This document shows positions 9,113-18,723 of a stretch of 64,000 nt of DNA, piece after piece. The first letter of the stretch is position 1, and every line of letters begins with the position of its first letter. The position numbers and the translations under genes were made by a program. The stretch is from Nitrospirota bacterium (lineage in GTDB: Bacteria > Nitrospirota > Thermodesulfovibrionia > Thermodesulfovibrionales > Dissulfurispiraceae), in assembly GCA_004321915.1 (NCBI GenBank), contig SCQE01000021.1, forward strand, positions 1 through 64,000. The letters are read 5' to 3'. Below the pieces are notes generated by a model. The model had not been told where the DNA came from, searched no databases, and worked only from the letters and a program-made list of their open reading frames with translations.

Positions 9113-9709
9113 ATGCTTAAAATCAACACATACAATATCAAACGCAATGAAAACAGAATAGTATTTATACTCGTCTCCCTTATAGTTGCGATCCTTGCAA
9201 TAAACTTTTCCTCGCTCGCACAAAAACTTTCGTGGCTCAACTATTTTTTTATCGCCTTATGGATATATCTGCTCATTTTGCAACAGAAACTGAAAAAGAC
9301 GGCTTATGCGGAAGAATTGCGGCAATTCAAACTGAGCATGGAAAGCAACAAGAGGAAATATCAAAGGTATGCCGTGGGAAGAGGAGATAAAATAAGGGTC
9401 TTCTTTACCGTAGTCAAATACCTGTGGGTGTTCGAGCTCAAGAAAAAAAGATTCGCAAAAGTAATCGACATATCGGAAGGGGGCCTGCTCGTACAGACCG
9501 ACACAAAAGATATAGCTGAAGGGGACAAGGCTTCCGCGGTGACCATAGAGTTCCCCCAAGCAGGGACAGTAAAAGCGGACGCGCTTTTTGTAAGGGTCAC
9601 GTCCGACCGCTGCGCCCTCTCCTTTGTGAATCCCACAAACGCCTCAAGAAATATCATTAAAAAATATATACTCTTGAACAGCCTCGAACTTTCCGACGGA
9701 AAAGGATAG
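9113..9709 (+). CDS. Membrane-anchored PilZ domain protein
   Basis: The 198-residue protein has two N-terminal membrane helices (about residues 16-35 and 42-58), then a PilZ domain with the paired c-di-GMP motifs: K-R-K-Y-Q-R-Y near residue 83 (RxxxR type) and I-D-I-S-E-G-G near residue 120 (D/NxSxxG). PilZ domains bind c-di-GMP. It ends 3 nt before the TTG start of the sensor kinase, so the two and the receiver that follows probably form one signalling operon. The RxxxR part is imperfect (K-Y-Q-R-Y), so c-di-GMP binding is likely rather than certain. Confidence 0.8.
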   Translation: MLKINTYNIKRNENRIVFILVSLIVAILAINFSSLAQKLSWLNYFFIALWIYLLILQQKLKKTAYAEELRQFKLSMESNKRKYQRYAVGRGDKIRVFFTVVKYLWVFELKKKRFAKVIDISEGGLLVQTDTKDIAEGDKASAVTIEFPQAGTVKADALFVRVTSDRCALSFVNPTNASRNIIKKYILLNSLELSDGKG

Positions 9710-9712
9710 TTA

Positions 9713-12082
9713 TTGGGCCGGGCCGCAGACTTTTCCCATGCGCCTTTGAAAGCCTCCCTGCTTGATTTTTCTTTCTGCAAAAAAACCGGGCGACTCTCTC
9801 TCATCGTAATAATAGTATTATTTGCCTCCCTTTCCTCATCATGGGCAGAATCCGCAAGCAGGCAAAAGAAGGTTGCGGTCATTCATTGCGATTACGCCCC
9901 CATTTCTTTCTGGAACAAGAACACCGATAAGCCCGAAGGGTTTTTAATCGATATTACAAACGATATCGCCGGACGGGCAGGCTTGGATGTAAACTATATC
10001 TGCAAGCCCGGCTGGCCCGAAATCATAAAAGCGGTCGAGAGCGGCGAAGCGGACTTCGGGGCCCTGATGAAAAGCGCGGAGCGCGAAAAAATGCTGCTTT
10101 TCAGTTCCCCGATAGAAATATCCTACCTCTCTTTTTTCGCCCGTTCCCAAAGCGATATGGATGCCGAAAAAGCACCGGCTGGACATACGGTAGGCGTTGT
10201 CAGGGGAAGCATGTCTTTCGACCAGATGAAACACCGCAAAAACGTCCGCCTCCTGACATACAGCAGTTATCAGGACGGCATTTTCGCTCTTTTGGCAGGG
10301 GAGGTCAGCCTATTTGCAGGCGAAGAATCCATGATACTGAAAAGAGCGCGGGAAACAGGGCTGGAAAACCGGATCAAAAAGATCGGCAAGTCTTTTGCCG
10401 AAAAAGAGAGAAGCTTTATAATGCGAAAGGACGATATTCAGCTGCTTACCCTAATGAACAAGGCTTTGCAACGCTTCACAAGCAGCCCAGAATACCAGAG
10501 CATATACCTTAAATGGTACGGCAAGCCCGCGCCTTACTGGAGCGCCGAAAAGATAGTAAGTGTGGGCGGTCTTTTGTTGCTTACCATTGTTTGTATCATG
10601 GCGGTATGGAGATACAAATCGATTTCGAAGATAAATAAAACGCTCACTCAAAATATCGCCGAACGCAAACAGATGGAGTACGAGCTCATAAACAGCAAGG
10701 GCCATCTGGACAGGGCACAAAAGATAGCCCATGTGGGCAATTGGGAGTGGGACATCAAGACCAATAAGGTAAGCTGGTCGGACGAACTCTATCGAATTTA
10801 CGGATACGGGCCTTATGAGATAGCCCCGGATTACGATTTGATCGTCAAGGCCATGCATCCCAAGAGCAGAGAGGATTTTCTCGCCTCGATAGACGCCGCT
10901 CTAAAAAGGCGGAGCCCGTTTGAAATGGACTATATTTTTTACAGGAAAAGCGGTACGGAAGCGGTCCTGCACACGATAGGACAGGTTGTTTACGATGATA
11001 ACGGAAGCCCCGATCATATGTTCGGCATTGTCCAAGACATAACCGAACAAAAGGAAACCGAAAAGATCTTGATGGAATCGGAAGAAAAGTTCAGGACCAT
11101 CTTCAACAGGGCAAACGACGGGATCCTGATCGCGAAGATCGCAACAAAGAAATTTGTTGAAGCGAACAGCGTGATCTGCAATATGCTGGGCTATACAAAA
11201 GCCGAGATGCTGAGCTTAGGCGTGGATAACATACACCCTGTGCATCAACTGAATAATGTCCGGGAGGTTTTTGAAAAACAGGCGCGGGGAGAGTTGCGGG
11301 TCGCCGAAGACGTGCCTATACTGAGAAAAGACGGCACGGTATTCTACGCGGACATCAGCGCCGCGGTAATAACGCTTGGAGGAGAAAATCATGCGGTAGG
11401 TGTTCTCCGGGACATTACCGAACGGAAACAGCTCGAGGAACAGTTGAGAAATACTATCGCGGAGCGCGAGACCTTATTACGGGAGCTTTATCACCGGACA
11501 AAAAACAACATGAACACCATTTTGAGCCTCATCAACCTGCAGATTGCGCCCTTTCTTAACGATGAAAATTTCGTCCAGATGTTCAATGATATAAAAAGCA
11601 GAATTATGACTATGTCCCTAGTCCACGAAAGGCTTTACAAATCGAAAAATCTTTCGAACGTCAACCTGAAAGACTATATAGACGACCTGTCCAACACCTT
11701 GCTGATAAGTTATAAGAGGGAGAGTGAAAAGGTGTCGCTGTCTTTGGACATAGACGAAATAGTGCTCTCCATAGAAACGTTGACCCCCTGCGGCCTGATA
11801 ATAAATGAACTGATAACGAATTCCTTAAAATACGCCTTCGCGGACGGAAGGGACGGAGTGATCAGCATAAAAGGGCGGTCGTCCCCCGAAGGTGAAATCA
11901 GCATATCATACAGTGATAACGGCCCGGGGTTCCCCGAAGGGTTCGATTTTTCGGCTGCAGAAACCCTAGGATTGAGACTGATACGCGGATTAACAACGGG
12001 CCAACTGTGCGGCGCCTTAGAGATAACAACACAACCCGAAACCGTATTTGCCATAACCTTTCGAGAGCTTCATTATGAATAG
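9713..12082 (+). CDS. Sensor histidine kinase: periplasmic SBP3, two PAS, HisKA_2, HATPase
   Basis: The 789-residue product has a signal-like helix (about 26-45), a periplasmic solute-binding (SBP_bac_3) domain to about 275, a membrane helix (GGLLLLTIVCIMAVWRY, near 285), PAS domains at about 325-445 and 455-575, a HisKA_2 domain with ELYHRTKNNMNTILSLINLQ (phospho-accepting His594), and an HATPase with the N box ELITNSLKYAF and the G1 box DNGPGFPEGF. Sensors of this class typically bind a small molecule such as an amino acid in the periplasm. Start TTG 9713 has AAAGGA 5 nt upstream, directly after the PilZ gene; a later start before the signal sequence is possible. The receiver overlapping its end is the likely output partner. 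Confidence 0.9.
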   Translation: MGRAADFSHAPLKASLLDFSFCKKTGRLSLIVIIVLFASLSSSWAESASRQKKVAVIHCDYAPISFWNKNTDKPEGFLIDITNDIAGRAGLDVNYICKPGWPEIIKAVESGEADFGALMKSAEREKMLLFSSPIEISYLSFFARSQSDMDAEKAPAGHTVGVVRGSMSFDQMKHRKNVRLLTYSSYQDGIFALLAGEVSLFAGEESMILKRARETGLENRIKKIGKSFAEKERSFIMRKDDIQLLTLMNKALQRFTSSPEYQSIYLKWYGKPAPYWSAEKIVSVGGLLLLTIVCIMAVWRYKSISKINKTLTQNIAERKQMEYELINSKGHLDRAQKIAHVGNWEWDIKTNKVSWSDELYRIYGYGPYEIAPDYDLIVKAMHPKSREDFLASIDAALKRRSPFEMDYIFYRKSGTEAVLHTIGQVVYDDNGSPDHMFGIVQDITEQKETEKILMESEEKFRTIFNRANDGILIAKIATKKFVEANSVICNMLGYTKAEMLSLGVDNIHPVHQLNNVREVFEKQARGELRVAEDVPILRKDGTVFYADISAAVITLGGENHAVGVLRDITERKQLEEQLRNTIAERETLLRELYHRTKNNMNTILSLINLQIAPFLNDENFVQMFNDIKSRIMTMSLVHERLYKSKNLSNVNLKDYIDDLSNTLLISYKRESEKVSLSLDIDEIVLSIETLTPCGLIINELITNSLKYAFADGRDGVISIKGRSSPEGEISISYSDNGPGFPEGFDFSAAETLGLRLIRGLTTGQLCGALEITTQPETVFAITFRELHYE

Positions 12083-12470
12083 GGGATCCGATGTCGTTAA
12101 AAAGGTGAAAATTCTGGTAGTCGAAGACGACTATGTCCAGTTCATGTCTATGGAAATGGTGATGAAAATATGGGGCTATGAGGTGTTAGGTCCCGTATCG
12201 TCGAGCGAACAGGTCCTTGAAAGCGTAAGGCAAAACAGGCCGGACCTTGTGCTGATGGATGTTAACATTCAGGGCTGTATGGACGGGATCGATACTGCCA
12301 AAGAGATTTTGGACAAATATAAGATCCCGGTAATGCTTATCACAGGTTATGCCCTTTCGGAGCTGCATCATAGGTTGCAATCGGTGAAGGCAGCCGGTTT
12401 CCTGATGAAACCATATGACCCTCAAACATTGAGGTCCGCTATAGAAGCCCTTATGAACAGCCCGGTTTGA
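12075..12470 (+). CDS. Single-domain response regulator (CheY-like receiver)
   Basis: The 131-residue protein is a lone receiver domain: acidic pocket VEDD near residues 16-19, phospho-acceptor Asp62 in LVLMDVNI, switch Thr in LITGYA, and the invariant lysine in MKPYD. It has no DNA-binding or enzymatic output domain. The start overlaps the kinase gene by 8 nt, so it is almost certainly the partner of that HisKA_2 kinase. Receivers paired with this kinase type often act through protein contacts or a phosphorelay. The output target is not in the window. Confidence 0.9.
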   Translation: MNRGSDVVKKVKILVVEDDYVQFMSMEMVMKIWGYEVLGPVSSSEQVLESVRQNRPDLVLMDVNIQGCMDGIDTAKEILDKYKIPVMLITGYALSELHHRLQSVKAAGFLMKPYDPQTLRSAIEALMNSPV

Positions 12471-12485
12471 TCCGGGAATTATGCG

Positions 12486-12995
12486 TTATTTATACCTTGT
12501 TACCGTAAAGCGGTGAATTTCAATATCGTTGTCATAGGGATTGATCCCGGCCTTCATCTTGGTGATTCTGAGCTGATCTTCCACTGTGTCAACCCCTTCA
12601 AGGTCCGGTAAAAGCAACCCTCTCTGACAGCCTTTGGATACTATTATTCCGTATTTCTTAGGATCGAGGTCTCCGGGACCGCCCACCTTCTCAGGAAAAG
12701 AGAGTACGTCTACGGAATAGGTTATAGCGTCCAGCTCCTCCGCCCCGACAGGACCAAACCGCGGGTCTTCGGTAGCTGCGGCAACCGCATTTCTGACGAT
12801 CTCTTCATGAATATTTTCTGTGGCCGGCAGAAAAGTCCCGATACAACCGCGTAACTGCCCTGCTTTTTTCAGGGACACAAAAACACCGGCCTGCCGCTTC
12901 ATGTCTTCGGGAAGTCCCTCCGGCTGCGGCAGCTTCTTTTTATGTTTTACGAATTCGGCGATTGCCGTTTTTGCAAGGACAACTAGAGGGTGCAT
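12486..12995 (-). CDS. AMMECR1 domain protein
   Basis: The 169-residue product has the AMMECR1 signature LRGCIGTF near residue 51, preceded by GVFVSLKK, and later VDVLSFPE and GRGLLLP-like [13 protein letters not shown]. This is the A component of the AmmeMemoRadiSam system in many bacteria and archaea. The Memo and radical-SAM partners are not adjacent here. The biochemical function is not established. I chose ATG 12995 because the upstream gene stops at 12997 and this places the two in a TAATATG junction; an ATG at 13019 would give eight more residues and a 23-nt overlap. No clear ribosome binding site precedes either. Confidence 0.85.
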   Translation of the reverse strand: MHPLVVLAKTAIAEFVKHKKKLPQPEGLPEDMKRQAGVFVSLKKAGQLRGCIGTFLPATENIHEEIVRNAVAAATEDPRFGPVGAEELDAITYSVDVLSFPEKVGGPGDLDPKKYGIIVSKGCQRGLLLPDLEGVDTVEDQLRITKMKAGINPYDNDIEIHRFTVTRYK

Positions 12996-12996
12996 A

Positions 12997-13974
12997 TTAA
13001 TGCTGTCTCTGCATCGCATAATCGGCCATTAAAAGGAGGTCGCTTTTTTGTTTTGATACGGGGAAAACAGCCAGCTCTTTCTTGGCCTCGTCAACAAGCT
13101 CCTGTGCGATACAAAGAGATTCGCCTATGGCATTGTATTTTTCAAATAGTTCGATAATCCTCTGCAATTTCTTGCCGCCTTTCTTCTGCTCTTTGATGAT
13201 GTCCTTTATCTCCTGCACCTCGGATTTAGAGGCATTCTTAAGCAAACGGATCATCGGCATGGTTATCTTGCCTTCTTCGAGGTCCTTACCCAATCTCTTG
13301 CCCAGATTCTTCTGCTGCGCCACATAATCGAGTATATCGTCCGCAAGCTGAAAAGCAATGCCTATCTTCATTCCGTATGCCGCGAGCGCATTTTCCCTTT
13401 TCGGGCCGGCCCCGCCGAGTATGGCGCCTATTCTGCAAGCTGCCGAAATCAGCACGCCGGTCTTGGCGGAAATAATCTCATAGTACTCGTCGGTCGTTAT
13501 GTCGGGGTCTCCGATTTTGCTCAGTTGCAGTATCTCCCCTTCGGTCATCTTAGTGGTGGCCTCGGAGAGCGCTTCCATTATCCGCTGGTTTTTCTGGAGT
13601 ACCGCCAGTTTAAGGGCATTGGAGTAAAGAAAATCTCCAACAAGTATCACCACCTGATTGCCCCATAAAGCATTGGCGGCAGGCTTGCCCCTTCTGGTGT
13701 CGGCGCCGTCTATCACATCGTCATGGAGAAGAGAGGCGGTGTGTATCGCTTCGATTATTGCTGCGAGAAGGTTTTTCTTGTCGCCTTTGTATCCGCAAAG
13801 CCCGGCGCTCAAAAGGAGAAATAGAGGCCTGAGCCTTTTGCCCCCGCTGCCCGCGATATGCCGCCCGATCATAGGCAGCAGAAAGACATTGCTCTTAAAG
13901 ATCCCGGCAAGCCTCTCCTCAGTTTTCCTAAGTTCTACCGCATAAGTTTTAAAAATGTCTTCGCAGTTCATCAA
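12997..13974 (-). CDS. Polyprenyl diphosphate synthase (IspB/HepT type)
   Basis: Trans-isoprenyl chain elongation from IPP to a long-chain allylic diphosphate, probably the side chain of menaquinone. The 325-residue protein has both aspartate-rich motifs: [15 protein letters not shown] near residue 83 (first DDxxD) and QLADDILDY near residue 213. GGKRLRPLF near residue 44 is the IPP-binding segment. Chain length cannot be read with certainty. The start overlaps mtnA's end by 4 nt, so mtnA, this gene and the AMMECR1 gene form a tight operon in that order. Confidence 0.92.
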   Translation of the reverse strand: MMNCEDIFKTYAVELRKTEERLAGIFKSNVFLLPMIGRHIAGSGGKRLRPLFLLLSAGLCGYKGDKKNLLAAIIEAIHTASLLHDDVIDGADTRRGKPAANALWGNQVVILVGDFLYSNALKLAVLQKNQRIMEALSEATTKMTEGEILQLSKIGDPDITTDEYYEIISAKTGVLISAACRIGAILGGAGPKRENALAAYGMKIGIAFQLADDILDYVAQQKNLGKRLGKDLEEGKITMPMIRLLKNASKSEVQEIKDIIKEQKKGGKKLQRIIELFEKYNAIGESLCIAQELVDEAKKELAVFPVSKQKSDLLLMADYAMQRQH

Positions 13975-15032
13975 GGTCTCAGCCTGAACGTTTCTAGGTC
14001 TATGTCCTTTTTTGCAAGATTTTTAATGTCGCGCGGCCTGTAAGCGCCTTTTTCAGTAAAGAGCGCAGTCACATATTTTGCCGGTGTAACATCGAAGGCT
14101 AAGTTTATTACATTCACGCCTTCAGGCGCAACTCTGTGCCCCCACACGGTCGTGACCTCTTCCGGGTCCCTCTCCTCTATGGGTATCTTGTCACCAGAGT
14201 TCATCTTGAAATCTATGCTGCTCAGCGGGGCTGCCACATAAAAAGGGATTTTGTGCTCCCTGCAAAGGACTGCGACCGTATAAGTGCCTATCTTATTGGC
14301 AACATCCCCGTTCCGTGTGGTCCTGTCGGTGCCCACTATCGCCAAATCTATCCTGCCTTTTTTCATTATCGCCCCGGCCATGTTGTCCGTGATAAGCGTT
14401 ACCGGGACCCCGGCCTGCATCAGCTCCCATGAGGTAAGGCGTGCGCCCTGCAATACAGGCCTCGTCTCATCTGCGATGACCTGTATACGCTTGCCCTGTT
14501 CAACCGCAACCAGCATAGGCGCCGTGGCGGTCCCGTACCCTCCGGTTGCAAGACTGCCTGCATTGCAGTGGGTCAGTATCGTGTCGCCGTCCTTAATAAA
14601 CTGCGCCCCCCATCTGCCTATCGCTTTGTTTATTTCTATATCTTCTTCGAGTACCTTTATGCCTTCGGCAATAAGCATTGCCTTAAGTTCATCAACCGTT
14701 TTTCCTTTATTGTCGGATAACAGTTTTGTTATTCGCTCAACCGCCCATTTGATATTGACCGCGGTAGGTCGGGTGGCAAGCATATCATCCATTACTTGCT
14801 GTAGCTTGGTTTTAAAAGCTTTATAGTTCGACGCCGTTATCTCCTGAGCTCCGAGAGCTATGCCCATTGCAGCGGCTATGCCTATTGCCGGCGCGCCGCG
14901 TATCCGGAGTTTTTTAATGCCTTCGGCCACCTTCAGATAGTCGCCGCACTCTATATAGTTGACCTCAAGGGGAAGTCTGCTCTGGTCGAGCATTACCACC
15001 TTGCCGTTTTTCCACTCTATTGTTTTGACCAT
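13971..15032 (-). CDS. mtnA: S-methyl-5-thioribose-1-phosphate isomerase
   Basis: Methionine salvage: isomerises methylthioribose-1-phosphate to methylthioribulose-1-phosphate. The 353-residue product shows RIRGAPAIGIAAAMG near residue 50, the catalytic cysteine in THCNAGSLATGGYGTA near residue 157, and the catalytic aspartate in GTDRTTRNGDVANKIGTY near residue 240. ATG 15032 is chosen because it gives the conserved start M-V-K-T-I-E-W and has GGGAGGA upstream; the open frame to 15233 adds unrelated residues. The rest of the salvage pathway is not nearby. In many anaerobes MtnA feeds a truncated salvage shunt or degrades 5-deoxyadenosine by-products. Confidence 0.95.
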   Translation of the reverse strand: MVKTIEWKNGKVVMLDQSRLPLEVNYIECGDYLKVAEGIKKLRIRGAPAIGIAAAMGIALGAQEITASNYKAFKTKLQQVMDDMLATRPTAVNIKWAVERITKLLSDNKGKTVDELKAMLIAEGIKVLEEDIEINKAIGRWGAQFIKDGDTILTHCNAGSLATGGYGTATAPMLVAVEQGKRIQVIADETRPVLQGARLTSWELMQAGVPVTLITDNMAGAIMKKGRIDLAIVGTDRTTRNGDVANKIGTYTVAVLCREHKIPFYVAAPLSSIDFKMNSGDKIPIEERDPEEVTTVWGHRVAPEGVNVINLAFDVTPAKYVTALFTEKGAYRPRDIKNLAKKDIDLETFRLRP

Positions 15033-15155
15033 TAATCCTCCCGAGATATTAAGCCGTAAAACGTTAGTTGTTATATTAACATGACTGCCGATAACACGGC
15101 TAATACCACCGATGCATAAGGCCGGGCAGGATTTTCGATTTTCTATCGTATGCGC

Positions 15156-15186
15156 TTGACAAGAGCATGAAAATCTGGTGTAAAAT
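15156..15186 (+). promoter_or_regulatory. Putative sigma-70 promoter for the small PilZ gene
   Basis: A perfect TTGACA at 15156-15161 precedes TGTAAAAT, giving either TGTAAA after 17 nt or TAAAAT (15181-15186) after 19 nt. The leader to ATG 15239 would be about 45 nt and contains a CAGGGGAGAG ribosome binding site. Confidence 0.6.
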
Positions 15187-15238
15187 CCATGTAAATTTTT
15201 TGTAAACCAAAACATTTCAGCAGGGGAGAGCAATAATT

Positions 15239-15532
15239 ATGCATAAAAGCGTTTCTGAGTTGAGAAGAGAAGAGAGGTTCCCGTTCGCAAAAAAGATCGA
15301 ATTCAATCTGAAGTATTGCGGAAACCACGACCGGCTGAAGGGTATTTCCGTAAACATCAGCAGTTCAGGCCTGTGCCTCTATGTTTTTAACCCCATTAAA
15401 GAAGGAGAGATCATCAATATCAACAGCGACCTTCCGACCTCGTGCAAGACAGCTATGGTCCGTTGGGTAAAAAATATCGAAACCGACTTTTATATGATCG
15501 GGGTCCATTGCTCGGGCGCCTGCAACGCATAA
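15239..15532 (+). CDS. Small stand-alone PilZ domain protein
   Basis: The 97-residue protein is a minimal PilZ domain: RREERFPF near residue 9 (RxxxR motif) and V-N-I-S-S-S-G-L near residue 37 (NxSxxG), followed by beta strands ending in FYMIGVHCSG. Both c-di-GMP contact motifs are present, so ligand binding is likely. ATG 15239 has a GGGGAGAG site about 8 nt upstream and a strong promoter at 15156. It stands alone, 54 nt before the GH57 gene in the same direction. Its target is unknown. Confidence 0.85.
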   Translation: MHKSVSELRREERFPFAKKIEFNLKYCGNHDRLKGISVNISSSGLCLYVFNPIKEGEIININSDLPTSCKTAMVRWVKNIETDFYMIGVHCSGACNA

Positions 15533-15586
15533 TTCTTTTGTCTCTCAATCCCGGGATTTCTTAAGACCCGTTCGGCGCAGCATCGA

Positions 15587-17185
15587 ATGAACGGCTCTCT
15601 TATACTGCTTCTCCATGCCCATCTGCCTTTTGTAAAACACCCTGAGTACGAATATTCTCTAGAAGAAAACTGGCTTTTTGAAGCTGTCCGGGAAAGCTAT
15701 GTGCCTATGATCGAAATGTTGGACAGGCTTGCCGACAAGGGCATGTCCCCTCATATCGCCATGACAATAAGCCCGACCCTTTCGGAAATGCTTAACGACA
15801 CCCTGCTGAGGGAGAGATTCATCCGTTCAACCGAAAACCTGATCGAGCTGTCATGTTCCGAAATCAACAGGCTCCGCAATACGCCTTTTGAACAGGTCGC
15901 AAGGTTTTACAACAGGAGGCTGAAGAAAATACTCGGGCTTTATACAGGCCCTTACAAGCAGGACATAATAAATGCCCTTTGCAGACTGCAGTCCGAAGGG
16001 GTCGTAGAAATCATGACCACATGCGCAACTCACGCGTTCTTGCCGGCTTTCGAACATTTCCCCGAACTGGCCGAAACCCAGATAGCCGTGGGAATAATGA
16101 GCTATAAAAGGAATTTCGGCAGACAGCCGTCCGGATTCTGGCTTCCCGAATGCGGCTATTACACTGGGCTGGATGCCTTGCTTAAGAAGGTGAATATCCG
16201 ATATTTTTTCCTCGAATCCCACGGCCTGACAAAAGGCATTCCCAAACCCCGGTTCGGTGTTTCCATGCCGGTGGTCCTGCCTTCAGGGCTTATCGCATTC
16301 GGCAGGGATTCCAAGCCCGCAAAACAGGTGTGGTGCGCCGAAACAGGATATCCGGGAGACGACGACTATAGGGATTTCTATCGGGACGTCGGCTTTGACC
16401 TTCCGGTCGACTACATTTCAGGACACACAAAGATAAATATCCCGACTTTTACAGGGCTGAAATATCACCGCATAACCGGCAGGACTCCGGACAAGGCTGT
16501 TTATGACAGGGGCCTTGCCCTTAAGAAAGCAAAGAAACACGCCGCCCATTTTGTCAAAAGCAGGAAAAACGATCTGCGCAAAATAGGCGACGAATGCAAA
16601 CCTCTTACGCTGTCGGCCTTCGATGCGGAGCTCTTCGGACATTGGTGGTTCGAGGGCGTAGAGTGGCTCGGCCATGTTCTGGAAACCGCTTCGAAAAGGG
16701 GCTTGGGCATTGAAACTCCGCAGTCATACCTAAGGAAAATAGAAGACCAAGACTTGGATGTCCTCGAACCCGCCCCTTCAAGCTGGGGGGCCGGCGGGTA
16801 CAATGAGTTCTGGATCAGCGGCAAGAACCGGCATTACCACAGAGAGCTGCACGCAATGGCGGGAAAGATGAAAATACTTGCGGAACTTAACGCAAGGACC
16901 GGTCCGAAAAACGGGAAAAAGGGGGCGCTTTGCAAAAGAACCATAAATCAGGCTTTGCGGGAAATGCTGCTTGCCCAGTCGAGCGATTGGCTTTTTCTGA
17001 TCGAGAATCAGCGCGGAGAAGGGTATGCAGAGGCGCGCCTGAAAAAACATATCCAAACCTTCGATAAGCTTTTCAGTATGGCTGGTTCAGGGGAGATCGA
17101 CACAGAAACGCTCGAAGAGACGGAAAAAAGAGATTCCCTTTTTAAATGGGCTACGATTGAAAACTGCTATAAACGTTCGGCGTAA
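15587..17185 (+). CDS. Glycoside hydrolase family 57, 1,4-alpha-glucan branching enzyme type
   Basis: The 532-residue protein has the GH57 barrel starting LILLLHAHLPFVKHPE, the catalytic nucleophile in GFWLPECGY (Glu188), the acid/base in SAFDAELFGHWW (Asp346), and SSWGAGGYNEFW in the C-terminal helical domain. Length and motifs match bacterial branching enzymes, which create alpha-1,6 links in glycogen. It has no signal peptide, so it acts in the cytoplasm. It fits with the alpha-glucan phosphorylase at 23-25 kb, though they are not adjacent. An amylase or 4-alpha-glucanotransferase activity is the alternative within GH57. Its last 19 nt overlap the convergent LysR gene. Confidence 0.88.
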   Translation: MNGSLILLLHAHLPFVKHPEYEYSLEENWLFEAVRESYVPMIEMLDRLADKGMSPHIAMTISPTLSEMLNDTLLRERFIRSTENLIELSCSEINRLRNTPFEQVARFYNRRLKKILGLYTGPYKQDIINALCRLQSEGVVEIMTTCATHAFLPAFEHFPELAETQIAVGIMSYKRNFGRQPSGFWLPECGYYTGLDALLKKVNIRYFFLESHGLTKGIPKPRFGVSMPVVLPSGLIAFGRDSKPAKQVWCAETGYPGDDDYRDFYRDVGFDLPVDYISGHTKINIPTFTGLKYHRITGRTPDKAVYDRGLALKKAKKHAAHFVKSRKNDLRKIGDECKPLTLSAFDAELFGHWWFEGVEWLGHVLETASKRGLGIETPQSYLRKIEDQDLDVLEPAPSSWGAGGYNEFWISGKNRHYHRELHAMAGKMKILAELNARTGPKNGKKGALCKRTINQALREMLLAQSSDWLFLIENQRGEGYAEARLKKHIQTFDKLFSMAGSGEIDTETLEETEKRDSLFKWATIENCYKRSA

Positions 17186-18078
17186 GGGTAGGCCCTTACG
17201 AATGACAGAAACTCGTCTGCGGCATGCGGCAATACTGTGTTTTTCGGCATTATAATCGAGAAATGACGGGTCATTTTCTCCTCTTTGAAAGTTATCATCC
17301 TAAGCGTGCCGTATTTGATCTCTTTTTTGGCGGCCCACCTCGAAACGATAGAAACACCGCTGCCTCCCTCCACAGCTTCCTTTATCGATTCTGTGCTGCC
17401 CAATACGAGCGCTATGCTCATATCCGACGGGGTGATACCGTGTCCCGCCAGATATTTTTCGATCATCTGCCGGGTCCCGGAACCTTCCTCCCTGATTATA
17501 AAAGGTTCCTTCATAAGGTCGAGTATTGAAATCATCTTCTTCTTGGCCCAAGGATGCGCTGTCGGCACGATAAGCGCAAGTTCGTCAGCGATAAACGGCT
17601 CCACCTTGATCTTCTGCCTTGCTATTTCTCCCTCTACAAGCCCCATATCGATAATGCCCGAGTTGATCAATTCGAGGACTTTTTGGGTGTTTTTGATAAA
17701 AACGTTAATCCTTATCTTCGGATGGTTTTTCTTGAAGTCTATGATCAGAGAAGGAAGAATATAGTTGCCTATAGTAGTGCTTGCGCCGATAGTGATGCTG
17801 CCTTTTATAAGACCTGTTATCTTGCCTATCTCCTTGCCCAGCTCGGCGTAAAGCGCAAGTATATCTTTTGCGTACCTGTAAAGGATTTCACCGGCCGGGG
17901 TAAGATTGATGGTTGTGCTTGCACGATCGAACAGCTTGGTCTCGTATAGCTCCTCTAAGGCCTGTATCTGGAGACTTACAGCCGGCTGGGTCAAATGAAT
18001 AATCTCGGATGTCTTCGAAAAACTCCTTGTTTCCGCAACGGTGCAGAAAACCTTGAGTTTATGATCTTCCAATCCCAT
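17167..18078 (-). CDS. LysR family transcriptional regulator
   Basis: The 303-residue protein has the LysR N-terminal winged helix (LKVFCTVAETRSFSKTSEII, then LTQPAVSLQIQALEE) and a periplasmic-binding-protein-like effector domain from about residue 88 (ITIGASTTIGNYILP). The effector half resembles CysB/CbbR-like sensors of small anions, but the ligand cannot be named. I chose ATG 18078 (M-G-L-E-D-H); an ATG two codons upstream (18084) is equally possible, and the longer form to 18114 adds a non-conserved hydrophobic stretch. Two direct repeats upstream may be its own binding site. Confidence 0.9.
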   Translation of the reverse strand: MGLEDHKLKVFCTVAETRSFSKTSEIIHLTQPAVSLQIQALEELYETKLFDRASTTINLTPAGEILYRYAKDILALYAELGKEIGKITGLIKGSITIGASTTIGNYILPSLIIDFKKNHPKIRINVFIKNTQKVLELINSGIIDMGLVEGEIARQKIKVEPFIADELALIVPTAHPWAKKKMISILDLMKEPFIIREEGSGTRQMIEKYLAGHGITPSDMSIALVLGSTESIKEAVEGGSGVSIVSRWAAKKEIKYGTLRMITFKEEKMTRHFSIIMPKNTVLPHAADEFLSFVRAYPYAERL

Positions 18079-18104
18079 GGTCATAACTATAACATAAATA
18101 AATA

Positions 18105-18135
18105 TTATACTCAAGCAAACATTATCTTATACTCA
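18105..18135. promoter_or_regulatory. Direct repeat upstream of the LysR gene
   Basis: TTATACTCA occurs at 18105-18113 and again at 18127-18135. The starts are 22 bp apart, two helical turns, in AT-rich DNA 27-57 nt before the LysR start. LysR proteins often bind paired half sites on one DNA face near their own promoters, so this is a candidate autoregulatory site. It is an inference only. Confidence 0.35.
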
Positions 18136-18137
18136 TT

Positions 18138-18167
18138 GAAACGGCAGACTAAACGGTCTGCCGTTTC
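18138..18167 (-). terminator. Strong hairpin after the Fe-S-type protein gene
   Basis: A perfect 12-bp inverted repeat (18138-18149 with 18156-18167, loop of six) lies 10 nt beyond the stop of the gene at 18177-18614. There is no clean U tract on that strand, so it may be a factor-assisted terminator or an RNA-stabilising hairpin. Confidence 0.6.
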
Positions 18168-18176
18168 AACCGGCCT

Positions 18177-18614
18177 TTACGCAATCTGCTTCTCGCTCAA
18201 AATATCTCCTTTAATGCTTATAACTATTTCCGTAAAAGGTATGTTCTTGCCGGACCTTTTAATCGCCTCTCTGAGAACAGCCGTCATTCCGCCGCAGCAC
18301 GGCACCTCCATCCTGAGACAGGTGACTTTTTGAACGGTGCCGTTGCCGAATATCTCCGTGAACTTCTCGACATAAGAAGTTGCATCGTCAAGCTTGGGAC
18401 AGCCGATAAGCACTTTTTTGTTCTTTAAAAAACGGTCGTGAAAATTCAACGCAGAAAAGGCGGTGCAATCGGCGGCGACCAAAAGGTCCGCGTTCTCAAG
18501 AAAAGGGATGACCGTACCCATAAGCTTGATCTGGATCGGCCAGTGGGTCAGTCTGTAGTCCGATAAATTTTCCGGCGCTGCCGGTTTGATAGGTGCGCAT
18601 GATGGACATTCCAT
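18177..18614 (-). CDS. Ferredoxin-associated C-terminal domain protein lacking its 4Fe-4S part
   Basis: The 145-residue protein matches the C-terminal domain of larger ferredoxin-like proteins: LTHWPIQIKLM, ADLLVAADCTAF, VLIGCPKLDD and LRMEVPCCGGM. In the usual family members this domain follows two 4Fe-4S motifs. Here only MECPSC remains at the start, so the cluster domain is missing. AGGAGG 6-7 nt before ATG 18614 shows this is the intended start rather than a truncated reading frame. Such proteins are often encoded near hybrid-cluster (Hcp) proteins. A Crp/Fnr-type palindrome about 110 nt upstream suggests redox or nitrosative control. Confidence 0.75.
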   Translation of the reverse strand: MECPSCAPIKPAAPENLSDYRLTHWPIQIKLMGTVIPFLENADLLVAADCTAFSALNFHDRFLKNKKVLIGCPKLDDATSYVEKFTEIFGNGTVQKVTCLRMEVPCCGGMTAVLREAIKRSGKNIPFTEIVISIKGDILSEKQIA

Positions 18615-18723
18615 AATTAAACCTCCTGTTTGTTCCGTTTCCGGAACCGTGGGCTGACAGCCCCGAATTCTTCCTGAAACCTTCAGGCCATGTTTTATGG
18701 TACAACATGCCCGGCATATATTT